From the NCBI GenBank assembly GCA_036897525.1, contig JAYMTJ010000077.1:1-47803 (forward strand): a stretch of DNA of 47,803 nucleotides, read 5' to 3'. The position numbers and the translations under genes were made by a program. This DNA is from Pelargonium x hortorum. Its lineage: Eukaryota > Streptophyta > Magnoliopsida > Geraniales > Geraniaceae. Numbering within the stretch: position 1 is the stretch's first letter; each line of letters begins with the position of its first letter. The notes below the pieces were generated by a model. The model was not told the origin of the DNA and ran no database searches. It worked only from the letters and a program-made list of their open reading frames with translations. Below, piece by piece: positions 37,701 through 47,803 of this stretch.

Positions 37701-40700
37701 TATAAAACACTTCTGACAAGTCTCCATCCGTGGGTGTTTTTTCCTATCTGTTCTAATTCAAAGAGATTCCTGGGATTGTTAACTGTATATCACGAATCTC
37801 ATAAAGGTGTAACTCTAGTTCTGCTATAGATATAATAGGAAGTTATGAGATTCCTCTAAAGAGTACCTTACCTAATTTCCTTTACGGTAAACCCCTTTTA
37901 AAATGCAGTTAGTTTAACTGAATAAATTGAGAGTTAGTATCCCCGAAGCGGCTAAACTCAAGTCAATTAAACAAATCAGGAGTCCTTAGAGCGAACTCTA
38001 TATTAGTTTTTTGTCTTATTTTCATTTTCCTCGGGATACTAAAGAAGTATAAAAACTCATAAATCCTCTTTTCTTTATTTATCCGATTAATTAAAAAAAC
38101 CTTTCTCAAGAAGGACATTTCTTTGCTCTTTGTCTCCGGATTTTTTTTTTTGATAGTACTTTTTTTTATTAGAGAAGCCAATTCCAGAGCACAAAGATTC
38201 CACTTTTGGATAGACTAAGGAAAAGCGCTATTAGTATACATAAGGGATATTTTCTTATTAAAGTAAGTTAACAGAATGCGAAAATTCTTTACATTTGTGA
38301 GATTTTTTAGAAATTCACGGGAGAATATATCTAGCAAAGCTCTTTTTTTGAAAGGGTTCCTTTGGTAAATCCTTTTTTCAGTCCCAGGTACCCGTCTAGA
38401 AGCAAGCAATATTACACAACGTTTAAGTTCCACTTCGTTAAGTGTATATGCTTTCTCAGTTATTCGAGGATATAGTTGTGTTTTAGCTTTATAGTAAGTA
38501 GGCCTTGAAACTACACAAATACCAAATATAGAGAATAAAGTGAGTCGCGTGCTAGCAGCCCAAGTTATTCTAGGCCTCTAAGGGAATACAGGATTAATAT
38601 GTAAGTAATAGATAAAACCCTTATACTCTCTATAATTAAAAAAGAAAATAGGGCGTTAAATAGCCAAGGATGTCTAAATATTTAGACTCTATAAATAGAA
38701 GTAAAAGAGTATACTTTACCCGGATTTGAACCTGTGTGTGTATTTTCGGGGATTCAACCTACGATGTAACAAGAGGGAATCCTAGAGTCTAAGCTGGGTA
38801 GGCGATTTAGTGTACTTTTTTTTACTGGATTTCAGAAGGGATTGAAAGAGGCAAAGCTTAATTTCATAACTAGTAAAAGTACAATTCTTTTATATAAGGT
38901 AAATCCTAGATTCTAAAACATCCTTTCTTTGTTGCTCCAAATTGACAAATTTCTAAACGCCTCTGTCTTACTCTGGAACCTTTATGCTATTCATAATAAC
39001 GGAAACTCTGAATCAGAACTAGACAACAACCTTATTTATTGAGCGGTACAAAAAAAAAATTGATATATAAAGATCCCGTAAACACCCCCTTTTCACTTTT
39101 TGTACAGGAACTGTAAGTTATTCAACTACAACTATGGACGCGACTGGAACCCGAGGCCAATACTTTCACTTGTGGTAAATATTAGAACAAAAGCCTTCAA
39201 TTTAATCTCCAAAATAATGAATGAGGAAGGATTTTTTCAAGAGACTCGCAGTTAATGCTATTGCTCTGCTTTCAATCAAAGGGGTTTTTGTATGTTCGAT
39301 CAATACCGGTTGTTTTTTAATCCAGAGATAAAGGTGTTTTTTCTATAACCAAGCCCTTTGTTTGTTAGGTAAAAGTTAGCATAAGGGACTCCCCGTACAA
39401 TATAAAAGCATTAAACCCTATACAAACTTAGTTCATCTTAATCTCATTTTATTTACAAGAATTTAGATAGACTACTTCTTTATAAGACCAGTAGCTACTT
39501 CGGATTTCAAATTCTTAAATAAAGAGATTAAAAGTCTTGACTTTACCAAAACCTAAGCTCTTATAACTGAGTAATAAAATTCATAACACCAAGACTCCAA
39601 TTCGCCAATTTTCCTTAACTTAAGAAGCGGAATCCTAAATAGGAGTTTAACAAAATATTACTTCTAAAATTCAATTAGACCTAGATTCTCCGTATATATA
39701 ACATAACATAACATAACATACTCACGGCTAGTCATATAGTAAACTAAAAAAGACTACAAGCTCTTCCTTGACTTTTCGGTATTAGATGTTAGCCCTGCTC
39801 ATAGGGCTGCTCTCCTTCGCTAGTCAATTAATTAATTAAATAGGATAAGATTTTTCTGTAAGTTATTTTAGGGTACTCGCTTTGTAAGGGAGTAGAGAAA
39901 CTGGGAAATTCAAAGTTTTTTTTAGGCTGTTAGTTATGGAATGTTATGTACGATAGGGTTACTTTTTGTATCCTACTTTTTATTTTAAGTGGGACCTTCA
40001 ATTTTATATCTAAGAAGAAAGGGGCTTCGCAGGAGTATAGTTACTTTGTACATTTGGAAAAGGGGGTATAAATCTCCTATTTCGGGGATTCCTTATATAA
40101 ACTGTTGCTAACGATTCAAAAATATCCTACACTACTTAATAGTAAGAAAAGCAGGGTCTATTTCAAATGATATAATCCAAAAGGAGTTCTTTACTACTGC
40201 TATACCCGCTTGTGTGAGCGCTCCCATACCATAACAGCCATGGCTCGTGCTACGTATAACAGGGGAATCTCAAAAGAAGTAACTCTTGATTGTCATAAAA
40301 AAGGGGATACCGTGTTTTCATTGTTTACACCTGTGTAATTGATACAATAAGCTTTTCTTTCTCAACTAAGCAAGTCCTATTACACAAAAATGATAAGAAC
40401 TCTTATGAAACTTGTACTTAGAATACTAAAAAGGATAAAAATAGCCTGGAGAATCTACAGTCATAGTTCCGAAAAATATGACAAATCCTAGTTCTAGAGA
40501 TGAAATCGGCTCAATTCTATTAAAAAAAGTATAGTATTTGTTGGTATGCTGTAGATTGGTAGTGCGTACGGGTCCACCATCTCCTTCGCCACTGCCCACG
40601 GAACCTTATATAATATAGTCAGGGTCGGGTAACTAACGAAGTTTCATGCTACCGAATAGAAAACCAGATGAATATTTTGAAAATGGAAGTCTTAGACATA

Positions 40701-41082
40701 AGTCTTAGTAAATAAATTGAGAATCTCAGTAAACAAAACATAAGGGATAAACTAAACTCCGGGCCTCCTTTTTGGAGATTTCAAGTCTTAATTTTCTTAT
40801 TACTAATAATAGGAATGAATTTCAGCCTATATGCTTCTTTGTTTTCTCAGCTAAATAAGTTTAGGGTTTTACTAGAGTATGTACAAAAGAATTCTAGAAA
40901 TAGCATATCCATTAGATCATAATGCGAAGTATGACAGCTTCCTAAATGGATAGGGTGTAAAGGTAGTATGCTCGTTTACCCGTGTTGTAACAACTCTAAG
41001 TTCAAGAAAACGAGAAATACCCCTGCATATCAGAGGTACAAAATATATTGGAACATTTAGGCGCTTAGGACAATAAGGGATA
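31701..41082. other. AT-rich spacer, no gene seen
   Basis: No coding region is supported. It holds C-biased patches near 33720-34080 and 35500-35900, a G7 run at 33696-33702, a 10-bp palindrome AGGGGCCCCT at 37546-37555, and tRNA-like scraps near 32222-32296, 36751-36812 and 38718-38765 that are too weak to name. Open frames at 36525-36755, 37963-38181 and 38215-38433 have chance lengths and no recognisable product. Confidence 0.55.
39701..39720. repeat. Pentanucleotide microsatellite (ACATA)4
   Basis: Four perfect copies of ACATA, preceded by an AT-alternating stretch (TATATATA). This is the second clear five-base run after TATAC at 2957-2986. Confidence 0.9.
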
Positions 41083-41156
41083 TAGGCTCAGTAGGACTTG
41101 AACCTACGACATAACCGTTATGAGCGGTACGTTTTAACCAATTAAACTATAAGCCC
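41083..41156 (-). tRNA. trnI-CAU: tRNA-Ile (CAU anticodon), plant mitochondrial type
   Basis: This 74-base gene starts GGGCTTATAGTTTAATTGG and carries a CTCATAA anticodon loop, as in plant mitochondrial trnI-CAU. There C34 is changed to lysidine, so the tRNA reads AUA as isoleucine. The acceptor stem pairs at 7 of 7 positions with G:U pairs at 1:72 and 6:67. The D-stem GTTT/AAAC and T-stem GTAGG/CCTAC are complete, and the T-loop TTCAAGT keeps the conserved A58. From the usual plant sequence as remembered, changes lie mainly in the D-loop (C to A), the variable region (TATGTC for GATATTG) and the T-loop. Position 27:43 is now T:T, the only stem mismatch. It looks functional, the only such gene here. 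No promoter is visible upstream on the minus strand. Confidence 0.9.
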
Positions 41157-42440
41157 CAACTTTACCTGCATGAAACGGACTTCTTCTAGTAAAACAAAAA
41201 AGGAAACCACGTGAATAGTTTACAAGATTGCTACTACTTAGCTTTTTTAAACATGAGTATATGAAAAAAGACAGTCCTGAAACCCCTATTCCTCTTTGAA
41301 AGCTTGTTGTTAAGACATAGCTTGTGTAAATGTAAAATCTTAATTAAGGGAAAATTGAGGGGCTTCCGAACTGGAGTGGAAAGACCTAAAATTTAAAGAT
41401 TTAAGTTAGTTTAGTGCTGTTCTTACTTATGCTTATGCTAGTAAAGTTCCTATATCAAAATCAAACAAAAAAGGGGGTAGGCTTGATTCCTGCGTTAACT
41501 ATTAAATTCTTGTTATGATAGACAATATCACTTGATTTACTAGAAATCATTGCAAATATAGAAAGACTAACAAAGCTAATTTAATTATAAATAACATTTG
41601 GATTCCTTATAGTAAGTATTTCTCTAAATGAAAGAGGCTTGTCATTTTTACCAAAAAAGCTCATACTGAAAGCTTAGATTTACAAGGTACTCTGCTTCGT
41701 TGCCAACTCTCACACCTCTTTTAAGATAAGAACCTCCTTTAATTATAATAAGAGTATCCTTTTCTACTAACCTCTATCAGGTGCGATTTCAAGAAAAGAT
41801 TGTCTTTTCTTTAGAGAGCTCTTCTATAAAAAGAGACTGCTCTCGATACGCGGGATCCCCCTCCCTTTATTTGGGGTATGCGACATATTGTGTATTAAAT
41901 ACAAATAGGAAACTGGTAAATATAGCAATAGAGAATTCTTAATGCTCCTTTGATCTTGTCTTTTTGTGTACTGACAAATTCTTAAGCAAATTCATATATT
42001 AAGTGTAAGGAGAACTCGTACGGGGACTCTATCCAGCCCAGCCCCAGGGAAAGAAAAACTCTAAAAGCCGGGCTAAACCCTTTGCTTACTCGGTGTTTTG
42101 TTCGTATTAACAGGGGTACAAAAGCTAAGCGTTCTTCTTTAGGAAAAAAGTTCAAGTCTGTGATATGGTGGTAAAATAAAAGGTATTCTATACTCGGATC
42201 TTAAGTGATTGAAAAAAGTACTAAGAAGAAAGTGAAATTTCTAATATAATAGAGAATATAGACCCCTTTAGTTGAATCTCGGTTTTATATGAAACCCTTC
42301 CTTCCTTCCTTTCTGTATAAACCTTTTAATCCAATCCAGCAGACTTTAGTTCTTGTGACTATTAGCTACTACTTCAGAGTTTTTATTACAAAGCCCCTTG
42401 ACTTTTTACTAGGCTTACATGTAAGTTACTTTTTTAATAG
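41157..42440. other. AT-rich spacer upstream of trnI
   Basis: No gene is seen and no recognisable mitochondrial promoter faces trnI. GAACTCGTACGGGG at 42012-42025 resembles the 3' strand of a group II intron domain V but lacks its partner. Confidence 0.5.
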
Positions 42441-42529
42441 TATAGTTTAAGTACCCGCTGGGATATTCCCGAGCTCTCTAAAAGGGGTCAATCTACATTT
42501 ATGTCATAGGTTCGAGTCGACTTAGCTTA
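42441..42529 (+). pseudogene. tRNA relic resembling trnI-CAU
   Basis: TATAGTTTAA (42441-42450) is identical to trnI positions 6-15, and GTACCCGCT (42451-42459) differs by one inserted C from its anticodon-arm start. TTATGTCATAGGTTCGAGTC (42499-42518) agrees with the trnI at 41083-41156 at 18 of 20 positions, including the unusual TTATGTC that sets this trnI apart from the usual plant sequence. Blocks are in trnI order, but the middle is about 20 bases too long and the anticodon is gone. The T-stem does not pair. Orientation is opposite to the intact gene. An alternative is a worn trnP, whose T-arm is similar. Confidence 0.42.
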
Positions 42530-44399
42530 CATTTGCTTAGATTCGAGAAGCTAGAAATATGATTTGATTGTTGGGACTTTTGTCAATGGTAAACGCTTGT
42601 CTTTTACAAGTCATACAAATCTAGTTGGTTAATTCCTTTGGTATATGAGTTATATTCAAAAGAAATTTGTTTGTATGAGTCTAGAGTTTTACAACATTTT
42701 GTGTACTAAGGGCTTTGTATAATAGAAAATGAAGGAATATACAAAGAGCGCCGTTGACCGGATTCTATCTACACATATATCAAGGGAGACCCGCAACTAA
42801 CAAATTTCGAGAAAAAGGGTAATTAAGGGTGAGTTTGGTGAAACACTATTATACCTAGGTGTATCCCAGGGCCCCTCAAAGAATGCTGGTTACTTCTGTC
42901 ATATTTTTCTCTGAAATTGGTTTTCAACACCGAAGGTACTGGCTACTGGGAACTCAATGCGTAAGAAAAGGAAGTCTTCGTGTTACTGGGGATCCCCAGT
43001 AAATACACAAACAACTCGCTTATTTTAGTATTCCCTGTGGGGTTAGATCGAATGTCTTTTTTGTGGGGTTACGTTAGTTTGTTAAGTGGAATTCCAAGCA
43101 TAGTAAGTATGGTATGTAAAGTTATTGGGAAACCCGGGTTTTAGTTTAGAATTTGAGACCCACCTTCCCCTTTAATAGCGAGTACATAAACCCAGAAAAA
43201 CCAAGAAGACGTAACCTCTTTTTAACAATGCCATTTCAAAATTTTTTTAATAAACATCTATGCAGAGTAATCTATTGATTGCGTCGTTAGCCGGAAAGTC
43301 AAACTTATAGGGACTTTGGGTATACAAGAGATACAGGATATATTACAAGCGTATATAACACGGATCGAGGGTCTAGTCTAAGAGTACCTTCTTGCTTATC
43401 CCCTTCTCTTATTCTTCATAGTCTTGCAAAGTGTTTGTTTATGACTCTGAACAAATGTTGTAGGAATTTTAAGGTTTTTTCTTTTTTTTATATAAAGGGG
43501 TGCCTCTCCAAGTGCTTTTCTTTTATAATGCAAGGATACTCGTCTAGAAAACTTTTCTAAATACGTGCACTTAGAAGTAGAGAAAATCTCATAAGCACTC
43601 AAACCCCGCGGTGTTTCATGTGTTAGAAATTCCTGTGCTTGCACTAGCCCCTAAAATGCCCGTGTAATTCTAACTATACTGCTTTTTCAAAAAAATAGAA
43701 AAGGGGAAGCTTTTGTACTTCTATTTATTAGCCCTGTAATGTAAGGCAAGCAGATTCAGAAAAAAAGAAACCTGATTTATTAGAATAGTGCTTGGGTTAG
43801 TTGCAGTGTGTATTTAACTCCTGTTTTAAACTCTTTTTCTGCTATTAGAGTGCTAAGAATTTCTCAAATGAGATTTTATAAAATTAAAGTAGGGCGCAAT
43901 TCTGTAAAATGTAGAAAATATACCTGTGGGTGTTCTAACGAAAGGGGATGCCTGGATAAAATGAAAGCTACATACCACGAACTTTCTACCTCAAGAAAAG
44001 AATAGCTAGTTTATAGTAGGAAATTACAAGACATTTTGTAGCGTTATCCTAAGTGCCATACCTTTTGTTTTGAGAGTTCTCTTTCAATTCAGAAAAAGTG
44101 AAGAAATTAAGGGTCCGTATTTTAGACTACATACGATCGGGTAATTCTTTTTTCTAATTTTAGCTAAAATATTCCTAGAGAAAGAGACTTTGTAAGGGTA
44201 GATAACTGCTTTTCCCTTTATCTTATTTTCAAGGGGGTGTTTCACTTCCCCTTCTTTATATATACTGAATACTGATGAATAAAATTCCTTCGTTTGAATA
44301 GATGTTGTAGCTTCTTTTCTTTAGGGTTCTCTTTCTATATCACGTACCAGGGATTCCTTTTCGGAGGGCGGTTGCTTGGGATTTTATAAGGAGCTGCCC
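42530..44399. other. AT-rich spacer, no gene seen
   Basis: It holds a perfect 12-bp palindrome AAACCCGGGTTT at 43130-43141. The open frames at 43396-43644 (minus, 82 codons) and 43808-44005 (plus, 65 codons) show no recognisable protein, and neither is longer than chance predicts. Confidence 0.55.
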
Positions 44400-46550
44400 G
44401 TTTTGTGCCAAGAGCAAGAGTAAGTGAACATTTAGTATTTTTTTGAAATGCTTAATATATTGCAAAGATAGGCGGAGCCCTGAGTTGGAAAGCAAAGGTG
44501 TTCCTGTGTATGTATATAGCAGGCGAGTTAGTCCTAAATAGTTTTAATGGTAACCTGATTCTATATTCTTGTTAGACTTGATTAGTGTAGATACCTTTAG
44601 TTGAGAGTACATTCCATAAACCAGATACTTATTATAAACCACTAAATTGTATTGTATTGAGTGAGGAGATGCTAATTGAAAGCAGGCTGACATAGAAAGG
44701 AAGTCAAGAAATTTCTTGTAAGGTGAGCCTAACTTGAAGAATAGCTTTATTCCGATAATTGTGTAATTCTGTATAGCAAGCAAAGCGGGAGTCTTAGAAA
44801 ATTCCAGGTTTTTTTATAACAGAAACGGATTTCTTTCTAGAGTTTATGTAGTTACTCAACTAAAGGTAGGTCCTGTAACGAATAAGTAACGGATTCTATT
44901 TGTTTGCAAGGGAAGTTTGTTTATCTTGATTGATTCCGATCTGGTTTAGCTGGTAAAGTACATAAAACGGAATCTCTATTCTTAAAAGTACCTGATAATT
45001 AAGTCACTATAGGATTTGTCTTCTATTCTATATAGGACTTGACTTGTGCTAATGGAAACGAGCCCTGCTAGTTATCTCAAAAGTGGAGTGGTATGAAATG
45101 AAAGACTCTAAATATAGTTGAGGGAACTCTCTATGTGTGTGCTCAGAATTCTTAATCTTATAAAGGAGTTCCAGTTTCTTAGTTTAGTTTAAAGAAGTCA
45201 AACAAATAATTGCTTATGCAGGTGGAGGAGATTCTATTGTTGAGAGTACATTCCTTTCTACAGGTGTTTAGGGAATTCAGCAATTAAAAGAATACCCTAT
45301 AATTTCTAAGCGGTTATTGTATTCTGTGTAGCAAGCCCCAAAAACGAGGAACTGGATAACAAACAGTATGAGACATTAACTGACTGATAGATACCATTTT
45401 CTCTTGGTTTCTTAGCAGTAATTCAGTGTAAGCAAAGGAGTTCTTTATGATTATAGCTCTTTAACAAGGATATTCTATTTCCATTTGACCTGAAGTATAT
45501 TCATAAACCAGATTCTGATTCTCTTAAAGTCTTCTTGTAATAGCCGGAACATATTCCTTAGGCAGATACTTTGTATTACCAATACCTGGAATTTTGTTCT
45601 TGTAGGTGTATGAGCAGGCAAATGAAGGACTTATAGACTTTCTTGTTAGTTAGTTTGACACTGTTAAGATGACTCAGAATTCTTAGTTCCAGGTATTCTG
45701 TTTTTGGGTTTTGGGTTGCAAGCAGCTATTTGTTTGGAGTTTGCATAAGAAGGTGTCAACATTCTTGCAGTTGAAAGAAAGCTTAGAAAGGTAAAACTGT
45801 TAGAGAAGTGGATTGTGGATTTAGAGTTTTGGGTTCTAGGAGCTTGAGATCGTATTATTTTATTGGAGGTTGAGATTTAGGTATTACCCTTTGTTGTAGC
45901 CTTATATTGTTGGAAACTCTAAAGGTATTCTTGTCAAGTGCTTTCCATGAAGAATATTCCGGGGCTTCCGATGCTTGAGATACCCTTACTATTTCCTTGA
46001 GGATAGAAAATGAATTGTATCTGAGATTCCTAACTAGAAATCCGAGTCTTAATAGAAAGGAATTGAATTCTCTTTGTTTCGGAAATTCCTTCTGTGCAAG
46101 TTGGCTCAGAGACTGGTGCTAATGGTAACCAGTCAAGCTAACAGTCTATGTCATTCCATGTATCTTAGGAACACCTCTTTCTTGTCTTTGTATTCTTGAG
46201 AGTCCTAGGTGTAATTGTTCTAATCCCGGCAGACTTTGATGATAGAAACCAGAGTTTGTATTAGAAAGGAGTTCACAAGATTCTGAATCTTAGAGGTAAT
46301 GGACATGTTATACCCAGCAAGTCTAAATCTCTTGTAAAGCTAGGAAGTGCGGCTCTCAGTTGTTCTTGAGCTAACTCTAAATCCTCAAATCAACCTGTTC
46401 TTGTAAGACGGTAACTCACTCTTTACTTTAGCAAATGAAACCGAATACCGAATAACAGAATCTCTTGTTCAAGTAGGCCTAAGAGATTGGGATTGCTGCT
46501 AAAGAATTTAGGATAACATATTCTGATTTTTTCTTATTAAAGGAGTTATT
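44400..46550. repeat. G/T-skewed block with decayed local repeats
   Basis: Over about 2 kb the plus strand has about twice as much G as C in the parts I counted, and words such as TTCTTGT, GATTCT and AGGAGTTC recur. Three longer local matches support old internal duplication: GTTGAGAGTACATTCC at 44600-44615 and 45239-45254 (16 of 16); ATTCTGTATAGCAAGC at 44766-44781 against 45321-45336 (15 of 16); and GACTTGTGCTAATGGAAAC at 45041-45059 against 46111-46129 (17 of 19). Spacings are 639, 555 and 1070 bases, so there is no single clean unit. No coding frame is supported. Confidence 0.5.
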
Positions 46551-47803
46551 CTAATGCAATATAAATAAGGGAAAAAGAACCCCATTTTTATAGTACTAGT
46601 TTGACCACTTTTTTAGTATATGTCCTGATAAAGCTGATTTAGTGATAAGAAATTCGTACTCTCTGACTACTTAACCCGAGGAAAGGGAGGTATTAGAAGT
46701 GTACCAGTTATGAAAGTTCCCTTAACTGCGGAAATAAAGCAATTTAGAGGGTATAGAATCCATTTAATGCTACAGGAAAACTTATATTCATTACTAATGG
46801 AGCTAATGGTAGGAAATCCTGTACAGCTTTTAGAGTGTATTTAACTTAGAGATTGTACCTTTACAACCTAGGTAAGTAGTACCCATAGCACAATTCCCTC
46901 ATACGAGTGGAGTTCCCTTTGTCAATAGCCCAAAAAGTAGTTGCTAACACAAGGAATCCCTAACAGACCGCAAGCTAAAACAGAAGGAAATCTCTATACT
47001 TGGTTGAGGCGAGCTTTAGCTTGTTGAATAGGTAACAAACTACCTAAAACTGAAGGGAATCGCTGGATACTGAGGAATCTATTAGATTTATTACTTAGAA
47101 TTGGAAACCTGCCTCCTTTTTGCTGTACACCCTATAATTAACTTAAGATCTCTTATTCATATATTTATTTGTATAAATAAAGAAGCAGTTTTTCCACAAT
47201 TCGAGTCTTATCCTATTAATAGTAGCACGAGAACCTAAAGAAATCTTATGGGATGGTAAGAGCAAAATCGTCAGATTAACGGATTATAGGATAGTAAAAA
47301 GAGCCGCTTATCCTAAATATTCCCATTGATCAACTGCGAGTCAGTTTTGCTGCCTATAGCCAACTTCATTACACTTAGGATCCGGGTTACCGCACTTTAT
47401 TGCAAAGTAATGCTATATTTATACCTCGGTATTCATGTAAACACTTCCTTTTTTAAGTTATAGACTTTTTCATCCTAATCCTAATAGATTGATTTCCCGC
47501 GTTCCAATGGAAAAGGTCGTAGTAAATATGACTTTGATAGCAATATAGGATAACTGACTTTTAGTAGACACCGTTTCCTTATAGGACTCTTCTAGCCCGC
47601 TATAGGGTGCAAATTAAGAGTTCATAAAAATTGTACTAAGCCCCCTTTAATATACTCTGGCTAATTTTAGCCTTTTAAAAAAGGATTTTAATAGTGATTA
47701 TCATAACTCTAGTAAAAAAGGAAATAAGGGCTCATAAGACAGATATGAAGACTCAGGAGGTATTCTGAAGTATTATTGCTCTGTGTAAAGGATTACAGAG
47801 TTA
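46551..47803. other. AT-rich spacer to window end, no gene seen
   Basis: No gene, tRNA or named repeat was found. If the molecule is circular and opened at base 1, this end should hold the upstream part of the plastid trnV insert. I could not recognise plastid intron or 5' exon sequence here, so either the insert starts at the junction or the window is cut from a longer molecule. Confidence 0.5.

Noticed and set aside
38718-38765. Minus-strand CAGGTTCAAATCC with an upstream CCGAAAAT, trnF-like
   Set aside because: Spacing is several bases short and no D-arm or acceptor is recognisable.
45811-45840. AGTGGATTGTG then GGGTTC, trnH-like
   Set aside because: An 11-base and a 6-base match at near-correct spacing are within chance for a search over all tRNAs, and the stem does not pair.
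1-47803. Retroelements, transposons, CRISPR arrays, rRNA genes
   Set aside because: No terminal repeats, transposase or reverse-transcriptase motifs, regular spacer-repeat arrays or conserved rRNA cores were seen on either strand by reading.

Overview
What this looks like. The window reads as noncoding DNA from a fast-decaying, AT-rich flowering-plant mitochondrial genome (GC about one third by eye, below the 43-45% usual for plant mitochondria). It resembles the nearly gene-free chromosomes or arms known from multichromosomal plant mitochondrial genomes. Three things point to a plant mitochondrion. There is a complete plant-type mitochondrial trnI-CAU. There is a well-preserved plastid insert carrying the 3' end of trnV-UAC with its group II intron domain V. 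There are eroded relics of tRNAs typical of plant mitochondria, including a plastid-type trnN-GUU and a bacterial-type trnC-GCA of the kind reported from sugar beet and other angiosperm mitochondria. The species cannot be named from this.

Coding content. I find no protein gene. The longest open frame is 103 codons (25878-26189, minus, GTG start). At this base composition an open run of that length is expected a few times by chance. None of the open frames resembles a respiratory, ribosomal, plastid or transposon protein that I recognise, so none is annotated as a CDS. No rRNA, CRISPR array or intact mobile element was seen.

Layout. 1-143: plastid-derived trnV-UAC tail, cut by the window edge. 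144-21735: featureless spacer with a pentanucleotide microsatellite at 2957-2986, a GC-rich patch at 4095-4120, a somewhat GC-richer stretch at 12580-12760, a pyrimidine-rich block at 13130-13500 and a possible trnE-like relic near 16928-16998. 21736-23692: two tRNA relics on the minus strand, trnN and bacterial-type trnC. 25860-27350: an island of more ordinary mitochondrial composition with an 18-bp palindrome and an 11-bp hairpin. 31140-31700: C-rich block. 41083-41156: trnI-CAU (minus), the only gene here that looks intact. 42441-42529: a tRNA-like relic sharing a derived stretch with that trnI. 44400-46550: a G/T-skewed block holding decayed local repeats.

How it works together. The only product this window can plausibly supply is tRNA-Ile(CAU), the AUA-decoding isoleucine tRNA. 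Everything else reads as spacer evolving without coding constraint, in which transferred tRNA genes are seen at several stages of decay: the plastid trnV piece is nearly unchanged, trnN is at roughly 75% identity, and the others are only arm fragments. All identities are against sequences recalled from memory, not database alignments.
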